This document shows, in pieces, positions 42,123 through 49,768 of a stretch of DNA of 64,000 nucleotides; position 1 is the stretch's first letter; every line of letters begins with the position of its first letter. Position numbers and translations under genes: made by a program. Under the pieces are notes generated by a model. That model had not been told where the DNA came from. It did not search any database and was given only the letters and a program-made list of their open reading frames with translations. Source of the stretch: Myxococcales bacterium (GTDB taxonomy: Bacteria > Myxococcota_A > Polyangia > Polyangiales > Polyangiaceae); assembly GCA_025359105.1 (NCBI GenBank), contig JANYHK010000068.1, positions 24,112 to 88,111 on the forward strand. The letters run 5' to 3'.

Positions 42123-43625
42123 GTGTCGGAAGCCGCGACAAAGCTCGGACTCCCCGCGCCCGGCGACGTGATCGCAGGGAAGTACCGGATCCTGCGCTCC
42201 ATCGGCGAAGGCGGGATGGGTCACGTGTTCGAGGCGTCTCACGTCCGCATGGGTCAGCGCGTCGCCATCAAGGTGCTGAAGCCGTCGGCGTCCCAATCGG
42301 CCGAGGTCATGACCCGCTTCGACCGCGAGGCGCGCGCCGCCGGGCGGCTCCGCGGTCGCCACGTCGCGCGCGTGCTCGACGTCGACTTGACGCCCGGTCA
42401 CCTGCCGTACCTCGTGATGGAGTTCCTCGACGGGCACGATCTGCAGACCGAGCTCGAGGGACGCCGCGCGTTCCCCCTAGAGGAGGCCGTCGACTACGTC
42501 CTGCAGGCGTGCACCGGCATCGCCGAGGCGCACGACATCGGGATCGTGCACCGCGATCTGAAGCCGTCGAACCTGTTTTTGTGTGACGAAGGCGATCGTC
42601 GCATCGTCAGGATCCTCGATTTTGGCATCTCGAAGATCCTGGACGAGGCGTCGAAGCTCACGTCGACCGAGCTGACGATAGGGACGCCGCTCTACATGTC
42701 GCCCGAGCAGGTGCGCTCGGCGAGGACGGTCGACGCGCGTACCGACGTCTGGGCGCTCGGGATCATCCTCTTCGAGCTCCTCACCGGGCGGCCGCCATGG
42801 GTCGGCAGCGGTCCGTCGGTCGCCGCCGCCATCGTGACCGATCCCGTGCCGCCGCTCGCCGAGCTCGGAACGTACGTTCCGGCCGAGGTGGAGGCCATCC
42901 TGCACAAGGCGCTCGCGAAGAACGCGGCCGAGCGTTACCCCGACGTCCGCGCCCTCGCGAGCGCTCTGCTCCCGTTCTGCGACAGCCCGAACAGCCTCGG
43001 GCGCGCCTCGCTCGAGAGCGCACTCCGCGCGGCGCACAGCGGGGTGTCGCTCGTGTCGACCGGAATGCGCGCGTCGTCGTCGCTCGGGAACGCGCCGACG
43101 GTGCTGAGCTTGCTGCCCGACTCGGGCTCGGGCGCGGAGCTGGGCCAGCCGGCGTCGCACCGCCACAAGGCGGGGGCCACCACCGCGGGGTGGTCGACGG
43201 CCTCGGGCAAGCGAGCCACGGATCGCTCCCGCCTTCTTTTCGGCGCGGCGCTCTCGGCGGCCGTGGCCGCGGTGGCCGTCCTCGTGTCCATCGTGGTCGT
43301 GGCGCGATCGGGCGGCGGCGGCGCGAAGTCGGAGCCGAGCGCGCTCGCGGCACCGGGGACGGCCACGAGCAGCCTCGCACCGCCCACCCTCCCGCCGCCC
43401 GCCGATCCACCGCTCGGCTCCGTCGCCGGCGCCATGCCGAGCGGCTCGGCGTCGGTTGCGGTCAAGGCGGCGAGCGCGCCGCCGACGCGACGACCGGCGC
43501 TCGTGCCCCCCGTCCACGGCGCGGGGCCTGCCGCGGGCTCCGCCGGTCCGCCTTCGACCCCACCGGCGTCCACGCTGCCCGCCCCGCCCGCCCCGCCCTC
43601 GTCGAAGCCGCCCTTGCATATGTGA
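42123..43625 (+). CDS. Ser/Thr protein kinase with membrane helix and Pro-rich tail
   Basis: A 500-residue active-type Hanks kinase (GTG start): SIGEGGMGHVFEA, VAIKVLKP, HRDLKPSNLFL, ILDFGISK and MSPEQV. After a Ser-rich linker, one membrane helix (LFGAALSAAVAAVAVLVSIVVVA, about residue 380) leads to an extracytoplasmic Pro/Ala-rich tail of 100 residues without a known sensor domain. A TACTCT hexamer ends six bases before the GTG. The PEGA protein gene follows after 13 bases. Confidence 0.92.
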   Translation: MSEAATKLGLPAPGDVIAGKYRILRSIGEGGMGHVFEASHVRMGQRVAIKVLKPSASQSAEVMTRFDREARAAGRLRGRHVARVLDVDLTPGHLPYLVMEFLDGHDLQTELEGRRAFPLEEAVDYVLQACTGIAEAHDIGIVHRDLKPSNLFLCDEGDRRIVRILDFGISKILDEASKLTSTELTIGTPLYMSPEQVRSARTVDARTDVWALGIILFELLTGRPPWVGSGPSVAAAIVTDPVPPLAELGTYVPAEVEAILHKALAKNAAERYPDVRALASALLPFCDSPNSLGRASLESALRAAHSGVSLVSTGMRASSSLGNAPTVLSLLPDSGSGAELGQPASHRHKAGATTAGWSTASGKRATDRSRLLFGAALSAAVAAVAVLVSIVVVARSGGGGAKSEPSALAAPGTATSSLAPPTLPPPADPPLGSVAGAMPSGSASVAVKAASAPPTRRPALVPPVHGAGPAAGSAGPPSTPPASTLPAPPAPPSSKPPLHM

Positions 43626-43638
43626 TACTAAAAGGTGA

Positions 43639-44565
43639 ATGCGACGGTTGTTGGCGCGCACGGCGCTGCTCGCGGGGCTGGGGTGGTTGACGCTGGCGAG
43701 CCCGGCGAGGGCGCAAGAACCGACCGCCAGCGACCTCAAGAAGAGCGGCAACGACAAGATGGACGCGCTCGATTTCGTCGGAGCGCTCGACGACTACAAG
43801 GCCGCGCTCAAGCAGACGCCCGACGACGCGGCGCTCTACTTCAACATCGGCCGCGCCCACGGCCTGCTCGGCCACAACGTCGAGGCGCTCGACGCTCTCG
43901 ACGAGTTCGGCAAGCGCGCCACGCCCGAGGTTCGTGCTCGTGGGCAGTTCGACCAACTCCAGGCGCAGGCGCGGGCCAAGGTCGCCTACCTCGCGGTGAC
44001 GTGCGACGTTCCCGGCGCGCGCGTCTTCGTCGGCCAGAAGCTCATCGGCGACGCGCCCCTCGCGCGGACGGCGGTCGACGCCTCGCCGGAGCCTGTTCGC
44101 ATCCGCATCGAGGCAGAGGGCTACCGCGAGGACGTACGCACGATGCCTCTGCCGGGGACCCAGGACAGGAGCCTGGCGTGCCGCCTGCTCACGAAGGCGA
44201 CGTCGGGCACGGTGGTGGTGACGACGACCCCGCCGGGCGCCACCCTCTTCGTCGACGGCACAAGGGCCGGCAACCCGCCGCTCGAGGTCCCCCTCAACGC
44301 GGGCCCGCACACCGTGCTCGCGCAGCGCGACGGCTACGACGACGCCCAGGTGGCTGTGTTCGTCACCGTCGGCGACGCGAGGCGCACCGTGGACATCAAG
44401 CTCACGAAGAGCGCGCCGCTCACGTCGAAGTGGTGGTTCTGGACCACGATTGGCGTCGTTGTCGTAGGCGGCGTGGTCGTCACCGCAGCGCTCCTCACCG
44501 AGAGGTCGGCGGACAAGGGGACCATCGCGCCCGGCCAGCTGCCGGCGCCGCTCGTTCGCTTCTGA
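43639..44565 (+). CDS. Exported TPR/PEGA-domain protein
   Basis: A 308-residue protein: signal peptide ending near ARAQ, TPR-like helices (DALDFVGALDDYKAALKQTPDDAALYFNIGRAHGLLG), then two PEGA-like domains (ARVFVGQKLIGDAPLA and GATLFVDGTRAGNPPLEVPLNAGPHTVLAQRDGY) and one C-terminal membrane helix (WWFWTTIGVVVVGGVVVTAALL). AAAGGTGA ahead of the ATG and a 13-base gap tie it to the upstream kinase, mirroring the kinase/TPR protein unit at 10239-12679. Confidence 0.85.
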   Translation: MRRLLARTALLAGLGWLTLASPARAQEPTASDLKKSGNDKMDALDFVGALDDYKAALKQTPDDAALYFNIGRAHGLLGHNVEALDALDEFGKRATPEVRARGQFDQLQAQARAKVAYLAVTCDVPGARVFVGQKLIGDAPLARTAVDASPEPVRIRIEAEGYREDVRTMPLPGTQDRSLACRLLTKATSGTVVVTTTPPGATLFVDGTRAGNPPLEVPLNAGPHTVLAQRDGYDDAQVAVFVTVGDARRTVDIKLTKSAPLTSKWWFWTTIGVVVVGGVVVTAALLTERSADKGTIAPGQLPAPLVRF

Positions 44566-44586
44566 GCTCGTTCTTCTTGTCGGTGC

Positions 44587-45237
44587 TCAGAACTGGACGC
44601 GAGACGCCAGGAAGGTGCCCCACATGCGCGGGGTCGTCAGCTGCTGCGGCTCGTGCACCTCACGGTAGAGCACGGTGAGGCCGGTCTCCGCGGCGATCTC
44701 CCAGTTGCGCGCGACATGGACCTCCACGCCTGCGCCGAACTGCCCGGCGACCTCCACGTTGCGCGGCAGGTGCGGCATCCATTCGGTATCGACGCGCCAC
44801 TGCCCGAGGCCCAGCTGAGCGAACGGGACCACGCGCCCCTCGCCGAGGCGAATACGCGACATGACCATGCGGCTCGAGCGACTCACGCGGATGGCGTCGG
44901 TGACGGCGATGGGGCCTCCTGCGAGGCTCTTTGCGCCACCCCAGTCGCGGGCGACGAAGGACACGCGCGGCGCGACCCCGAACCATGCGCTGCCGAGCTC
45001 GCCGGAGGACGTCGTGGTCGTCGCGCTGCCGAGCTCGGTCGGGCGCGCCGGCGCCTCAGGCCCATGCTCCGACTGAGCGGCGAGCCAGGTCACGCCCTTG
45101 CCGAGCTCGCTGGCCCAGTCGACGGTCAGGCGCGTGGAGAGCCCGCCGACGGACTCCGCCCGCGCTTCCGACGCCATCGACAACGAGACCGCGAGTGCCA
45201 TCCCCGTCACGAGCAACCGACCGCCGACTCCGGGCAT
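44587..45237 (-). CDS. Outer-membrane beta-barrel-like protein
   Basis: A 216-residue protein with signal peptide (LLVTGMALAVSLSMASEARA) and amphipathic strands ending in the terminal aromatic residue of outer-membrane proteins (GTFLASRVQF). Glycine-rich turns and WEIAAETGLTVLYREVH fit a small eight-stranded barrel. Function unknown. GGAGG stands before ATG 45237; a TTG directly before it is less likely. Confidence 0.65.
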   Translation of the reverse strand: MPGVGGRLLVTGMALAVSLSMASEARAESVGGLSTRLTVDWASELGKGVTWLAAQSEHGPEAPARPTELGSATTTTSSGELGSAWFGVAPRVSFVARDWGGAKSLAGGPIAVTDAIRVSRSSRMVMSRIRLGEGRVVPFAQLGLGQWRVDTEWMPHLPRNVEVAGQFGAGVEVHVARNWEIAAETGLTVLYREVHEPQQLTTPRMWGTFLASRVQF

Positions 45238-45424
45238 CAAACCTCCAGGGCCCCAATCGAAGAGTGTCGACTGGCTCCGCCGCTAGCAATCAGCAAGGCG
45301 CGTGCCCTCGCGCTTTCCTCGCCCAATGTGCGGACAAGACACCCTGCCCTACGCAAAAGTGGCTGAAATCAGGGATGTACGCCGCCGCCCGTCGTGTGTG
45401 CGCCGGGCCACGGATCGTTCACAG

Positions 45425-45444
45425 CTGAGGGTCAGCGCCCTCAG
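45425..45444. terminator. Hairpin CTGAGGG-N6-CCCTCAG, possible terminator
   Basis: A perfect seven-pair stem with a six-base loop lies 74 bases beyond the stop of the EXORDIUM-like operon. No T run follows on either strand, so Rho-independent action is uncertain. A 10-base direct repeat CGTTCACAGC flanks it (45416-45425 and 45472-45481). The rest of 45238-45517 shows nothing recognisable. Confidence 0.4.
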
Positions 45445-45517
45445 ACATGGATCGGCGAATGAGCAGCTGACCGTTCACAGCGTGGGGTAGTGCGCCTCCC
45501 CTCCGCCGCGCGCACCG

Positions 45518-46930
45518 TCACTGAACGCGAACGATGACGGGCCAGTCGTGGAAGTCCGTGGTCTCGAGGACGGAGCGCACGACGAAATGAAAATCGCCCT
45601 TCACCGCGTTGGCGGGGGCCGTCAGAGTCATCGTCAACGCGTTGCCGTTGTGCGCTTCGGTCCGTGAGAGTGTCGCCTTGATGCCATCGGCGATGTCGCG
45701 CATGTCGGTCGGATCGCCGGTGCCCTTGTCGCGTCCGACGAAGAGCCGCGCGTCCGCCGGGAGCTTGGCGGTGCTGAAGAAGTCGAGGTTCGCCGTCACC
45801 GAGCCGCCGGGGGACACGACGAGGTACCCGAGCGCCGGGTGCCCGCGGTCCTTGAGCTTCGGGGTCTGCACGGCGGCGCCGTAGTAAATCGGGCTTGCGA
45901 GCGGCGGCTGCGGCTGGCACGGCTCCTTGCTCGCGGCGGCCGCGGCGTTCGACCAGATGGGCTGAACCTTGTAGCCGCTCTCGTCGTAGTTCGGCGCGAA
46001 GATGCAAACGTCGCCGTTCTCGTTGCCGGCAGTGCCGCCGCCGAGCAGCGGGACCCAGGCGTCGTTCGTGATCATCCGGTAAGTGCCGTTCGTCTCCGGG
46101 TACGGATCGCTCGCGGCCTCGGCGAGCTCGTGGCTGGCCGTCACGGTGAGCTGGTCCTTCATGGCCTGTTTCGTCGACGCCGGGCACCGCGGCATGACGG
46201 CGTACGCGACCTGCGTAGGCGCCCCGTTGTAGGTGACCGCCATCTCGTCGTGGTAGCCGAGAAAATCGGCGCACGCGGCGGCATTGAAGCTGCTGATCTG
46301 CGTAGAGGCGGGGAAGTAGAACGCGTAGAGGATCTGAGCTTGCGGCGGCGGGACGGTGCCGGAAGCGATGCCGTCGGCGAGCATCTTCTGGATGTCGGCG
46401 TCGGTGATCGATTTGCTCGCCACCTTTGCGTCGTCGAGCTCGGCGTAGAGGCCGCCGGTGCCGGGGCCGACCTTGTAGCCGGCCATCGTCTGGCTCCACC
46501 AGGTGCTCGTGGAACCTACGATGAAGTCGTCGAACCCGCGCAGCGAGTCGCGCCACTCGTCGGAGACGCGCCCCGTCACGCCGCCGTCGCCGCCGTCGAC
46601 CGCGCCTGCGTCGCCGCCGTCTACCACGCCGCCGTCTACCGCGAGCGCGTGGAAGAAGGTGATCGTCACGAGCTTCATGTGATCGAGCACCGGGCCGCCC
46701 TGGTTGTCGAGCTGCGGGATCGGCGCGTGGTTCGACGGGTAGATGTCGGGCGGCTGCTCGGCATCGGGTCCGGCGTCCGTGTCGGGCGGCGGGGCCGCGT
46801 CGACGGCGTCCGCGGCGGCGTCGGCGGGCGCGGCGGGGCTGTCTCCGCCGCTGCACGCGAACATGGTGACGGGCAGTGCGAGCGCGGGGAGGGCGAGCGC
46901 GACGGCGAGGCTCTGGAAGGTGCGGCTCAC
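45518..46930 (-). CDS. EXORDIUM-like HELxEA lipoprotein 1
   Basis: A 470-residue lipoprotein (GTG start after GAGGAG; lipobox VTMFAC) with an Asp/Ala-rich linker. The conserved core is HELAEAASDPYPETNGTY, then a NGDVCIF segment and YKVQPIWSNAA. The same order (HExxE...DP, GD-C, Q-WSN) is seen in EXORDIUM/phosphate-induced-1 proteins and hints at a metal-binding zincin-like site. The C-terminal 120 residues form a separate beta domain (VVSPGGSVTANLDFFST). Paralogue of the next gene. Role at the cell surface is unknown; proteolysis is possible but unproven. Confidence 0.7.
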   Translation of the reverse strand: MSRTFQSLAVALALPALALPVTMFACSGGDSPAAPADAAADAVDAAPPPDTDAGPDAEQPPDIYPSNHAPIPQLDNQGGPVLDHMKLVTITFFHALAVDGGVVDGGDAGAVDGGDGGVTGRVSDEWRDSLRGFDDFIVGSTSTWWSQTMAGYKVGPGTGGLYAELDDAKVASKSITDADIQKMLADGIASGTVPPPQAQILYAFYFPASTQISSFNAAACADFLGYHDEMAVTYNGAPTQVAYAVMPRCPASTKQAMKDQLTVTASHELAEAASDPYPETNGTYRMITNDAWVPLLGGGTAGNENGDVCIFAPNYDESGYKVQPIWSNAAAAASKEPCQPQPPLASPIYYGAAVQTPKLKDRGHPALGYLVVSPGGSVTANLDFFSTAKLPADARLFVGRDKGTGDPTDMRDIADGIKATLSRTEAHNGNALTMTLTAPANAVKGDFHFVVRSVLETTDFHDWPVIVRVQ

Positions 46931-46943
46931 GGGCGTCTCCTCT

Positions 46944-48233
46944 TCACTTTCTGATGACGGCGGCCGGCCAGAAGTGCCGCTGCGCCCCGCTCGTGGCAAG
47001 GATCCCGTAGAGCTGCGCGCCTCCCTGCCCGGGCGCGCTCTTCAGCGTCACGGTGAGCTGCACCTTGGAGCCGTTGTGCACGGTCGTCTTGTCGAACGAG
47101 AAGCCGAGGTGGCTTCCGGTGCCCAGGTACTGCCCGAAGTCGACGGCGGAGAGGGTCCAGTCGGCCATCGGCGCGTCCGAGAACGCGGTGAGCTCGATTG
47201 TGGTGCTCGCGCCCACCGCCAGGCTGATCTCCTGCTGCTTTGCCCCGGGGGCCGCGCCGAAGAAGACCTGGTCCGGCGGGATCGGAACGCACGGATCGTG
47301 GCCAGCCTTCGCCGACGCGTTCGACCACGAGCGCTGCACGATGAGCCCGCTCTCGTTGTAGTGATCGCCCCCCGCGTTCGTGACGTCGACGCAGAGATCT
47401 CCGACCTCGCCGCCCCCGAAAGCCCAGGTCCGGTTCAGCATGTAGTAGCCGACGCTGTTCAGGCCGACGTCGGGATCGGTGGCGGCTTCGATGAGCTCGT
47501 GGCTCGCGCTCAGCGTCGTGTTGGTCGTCGAGGAGTTGCAGCGCGGGACGATCGTGTAGGCGACGGGGATCGCCGCGCCCGCCTCGGGCGTGACCGACAA
47601 GGTGTTGTGGTAGCCGAGAAACACCTGGCAGCTCGCGTCGGCGTCGACCGTGATCGAGACCCCCGCCGGCAGGTACACGGCGTAGATCGTCTGGTCCGTC
47701 GGCGCGGGGAGCGAGCCGTCATTGATGTGCTGCTGCAGGAACTCCTGGATCGTCGACGGGCCGCCGCGCGCCGAGTCGGTGAACGACGTCGGCAGGCCGG
47801 TCGTCGGGAAGTTCACGTGGCCGCCCCCCGTTCCCTTGCCGACGCAGTTGGCGCTCGCTTGCGGGGCGCAGTATCCGGCGCGGACGGCGTCCCACCACGT
47901 CGACGAGGTGAGCGTGTCGCCGAGCTGCTCGACCAACGCGCGCTGCGAATCGGCGCCGAACGTCACCGTCACGATCTTGGGCGCGGTGAGCACGCGGCCG
48001 CCGTTGAAGTCGACGGGCGGAATCGCGGTGTGCGCTGCAGGGTAGGTTGGATCGATGGGATCGCTCGCGTCGTGGCCGGCGTCGGCGGCGCCGTCGTCGT
48101 CCACGGCGGCATCGAGGCCCGCGTCGGCGCTGCCGCCCGGGGCGTTGTTGGTCACGACGGTCGAGCAGGCCGCGAAGGCGAGTGGAAGGGCAGCCAGGGC
48201 CAGGGCGTGCTGCGGTCGAAGGAAGTCGCGCAT
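46944..48233 (-). CDS. EXORDIUM-like HELxEA lipoprotein 2
   Basis: A 429-residue lipoprotein (lipobox AFAAC, about Cys23), upstream paralogue of the preceding entry and 13 bases from it. The core reads LSASHELIEAATDPDVGLNSVGYYM, then GEVGDLCVDV and LIVQRSWSNASA, close to plant EXORDIUM proteins (HELAE..TDP, GDLC, Q-WS). Other shared features are the ALVEQLG..STWWDAVRAGY start of the domain and the YLPAGVSITV segment. A beta domain follows at the C-terminus. The two genes form an operon and probably arose by duplication. Confidence 0.72.
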   Translation of the reverse strand: MRDFLRPQHALALAALPLAFAACSTVVTNNAPGGSADAGLDAAVDDDGAADAGHDASDPIDPTYPAAHTAIPPVDFNGGRVLTAPKIVTVTFGADSQRALVEQLGDTLTSSTWWDAVRAGYCAPQASANCVGKGTGGGHVNFPTTGLPTSFTDSARGGPSTIQEFLQQHINDGSLPAPTDQTIYAVYLPAGVSITVDADASCQVFLGYHNTLSVTPEAGAAIPVAYTIVPRCNSSTTNTTLSASHELIEAATDPDVGLNSVGYYMLNRTWAFGGGEVGDLCVDVTNAGGDHYNESGLIVQRSWSNASAKAGHDPCVPIPPDQVFFGAAPGAKQQEISLAVGASTTIELTAFSDAPMADWTLSAVDFGQYLGTGSHLGFSFDKTTVHNGSKVQLTVTLKSAPGQGGAQLYGILATSGAQRHFWPAAVIRK

Positions 48234-48484
48234 GAAGGTCCGATCCCATAGCGTCTCCCCTTCGGTCCGTCGCGTCTCACCAGCGATCCTGCGCCAAAAA
48301 GGCCCCTCCGCGTGCGCCCCCCAGGGCGCGCAGGGTAAGCAAAGGTGGGGGCCTCGCGCGATCGCTCCGGGGCCGCGAAACCACGCGGCCCTTGCTGCGT
48401 AGACGGTTCATGCTGGCCGCGCTGCCCTTTGCCTTCGCGATCGGCCGGCCGGTGCGCCCGCTGTTCCGTGCTAGAAGCGCGGGC

Positions 48485-49057
48485 GTGCAAGAGGGCGACC
48501 CGCGCCGCGAGACGGCCCCCGTCGACGCCGCCATGGAGCGGTACGGTGCCGGCGACGACGCCGCGTTCGGCGAGCTCTACGATCTGCTCGCGCCCCGCAT
48601 CTTCGGCTACCTCATGCGGCAGACACGCGATCGCGCGCGCGCGGAGGATCTGCTCCAGCAGACGCTCTTGCAGATGCACGCCGCGCGCGGAAGGTTCATT
48701 CCGGGTTCGCAGGTGACGCCATGGGCGTTCGCGATCGCCCGGCGGCTCATGATCGACGGAATGCGCAGAGGCAAGCGCGAGGTCTTGCGAACGGAAGGGA
48801 CCGACGGGGAGGGGAGCGAGCCCGCCGCCCCCGATGCTCCGGCGGACGAGCTCGTCGAGGCGCAGCAGCTCGGCGATCGTCTGCAGAAGGAGCTCGCGCG
48901 TTTGCCCGAGAACCAGCGCGTGGCGTTCGAGCTGATCAAGCAGGAGGGGCTCAGCGTGGCGCAGGCCGCCGAGGTGCTCGGCACCACCGTGACCGCCGTC
49001 AAGCTCCGCGCGCACCGCGCCTACGAAGCGCTCCGCGGGATCCTGGGGGAAACATGA
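48485..49057 (+). CDS. ECF-type RNA polymerase sigma factor
   Basis: About 190 residues with sigma region 2 (AFGELYDLLAPRIFGYLMRQTRDRARAEDLLQQTLLQM) and region 4 (LPENQRVAFELIKQEGLSVAQAAEVLGTTVTAVKLRAHRAYEALRG). The start is uncertain: GTG 48485, ATG 48533, or an upstream TTG at 48392 that would add an unlikely hydrophobic leader. It directs polymerase to stress or envelope genes. Its TGA overlaps the ATG of the NrsF-like anti-sigma gene. Confidence 0.88.
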   Translation: MQEGDPRRETAPVDAAMERYGAGDDAAFGELYDLLAPRIFGYLMRQTRDRARAEDLLQQTLLQMHAARGRFIPGSQVTPWAFAIARRLMIDGMRRGKREVLRTEGTDGEGSEPAAPDAPADELVEAQQLGDRLQKELARLPENQRVAFELIKQEGLSVAQAAEVLGTTVTAVKLRAHRAYEALRGILGET

Positions 49058-49722
49058 CGAGCCCGCTGGCCCCGCTGCCCCCGCAGCTCCGCGCGCGCGT
49101 GCTCGCCGCGGCGCAATCGAGACCCGCGCCGGCGCGCGCGGCCGTGACGCGCGCGACGCTCGTGGCGCTCGGTGTCGGTGTCGCGGCGCTCCTCCTCGTC
49201 TTCTTCGCGCTCGGCGGCGCCGACACCAAGACGCGCCCGCCGGCCTTCCTCGCGATGACCTCGGGCGGCTGGGTCGCCATCGCGGCCGCGGCCACCTGGA
49301 TCGGCGCGGCGCGGGGCGGTAGCACGCTCGGACGCAGCGGCGCGCTCCTCCTCGCGGCGGCGCTCGCCACCGGACCTGGGCTCCTCGCCTGGATGCTCGT
49401 TGGCACGAGCCTGTGGCCGGGGACGATTGGCTACCACGCGCCGATGCGCGCACACCTCGTCTGCCTCGCCATCGTCGCGGCGATGGCGACAGGGCCGTTC
49501 CTGGCGCTCGCCGCGATCCGTCGGGCGAGCGATCCGGTGCACCCGCGCGCGACGGGCGCGGCCCTAGGCGCGGTCGCCGGAGCATGGGCCGGCGTGATGG
49601 GAGACCTGCACTGCCCCGTCTCGGACGCGCTTCACGTCGCGATTGGTCACGTGGCTCCCGTGCTGATCTTCGCCGCCGTTGGGGCGCTCGTCGGGCGCCG
49701 CGTGTTCGGCCTGCGCGACTGA
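49054..49722 (+). CDS. NrsF (DUF1109)-type membrane anti-sigma factor
   Basis: A 222-residue protein with six hydrophobic helices and the closing HCPVSDALHVAIGHVAPV motif with Cys and His residues typical of NrsF/DUF1109 anti-sigma factors. In this family the membrane protein binds its ECF sigma partner until a redox or metal signal releases it. Translational coupling (ATGA) to the sigma gene supports the pairing. Confidence 0.78.
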   Translation: MTSPLAPLPPQLRARVLAAAQSRPAPARAAVTRATLVALGVGVAALLLVFFALGGADTKTRPPAFLAMTSGGWVAIAAAATWIGAARGGSTLGRSGALLLAAALATGPGLLAWMLVGTSLWPGTIGYHAPMRAHLVCLAIVAAMATGPFLALAAIRRASDPVHPRATGAALGAVAGAWAGVMGDLHCPVSDALHVAIGHVAPVLIFAAVGALVGRRVFGLRD

Positions 49723-49768
49723 CGACGCCGGCACGCGCCACGTGTGTTACGAACAGCGGCGGACAACG

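Noticed and set aside
45238..45517. Possible small RNA or gene in the 280-base gap
   Set aside because: Only one hairpin and a 10-base direct repeat are visible; there is no promoter-plus-terminator pair and no convincing ORF.
48392..48484. Hydrophobic N-terminal extension of the sigma factor from an upstream TTG
   Set aside because: A membrane leader is implausible for an ECF sigma factor; a downstream GTG or ATG gives the normal length.
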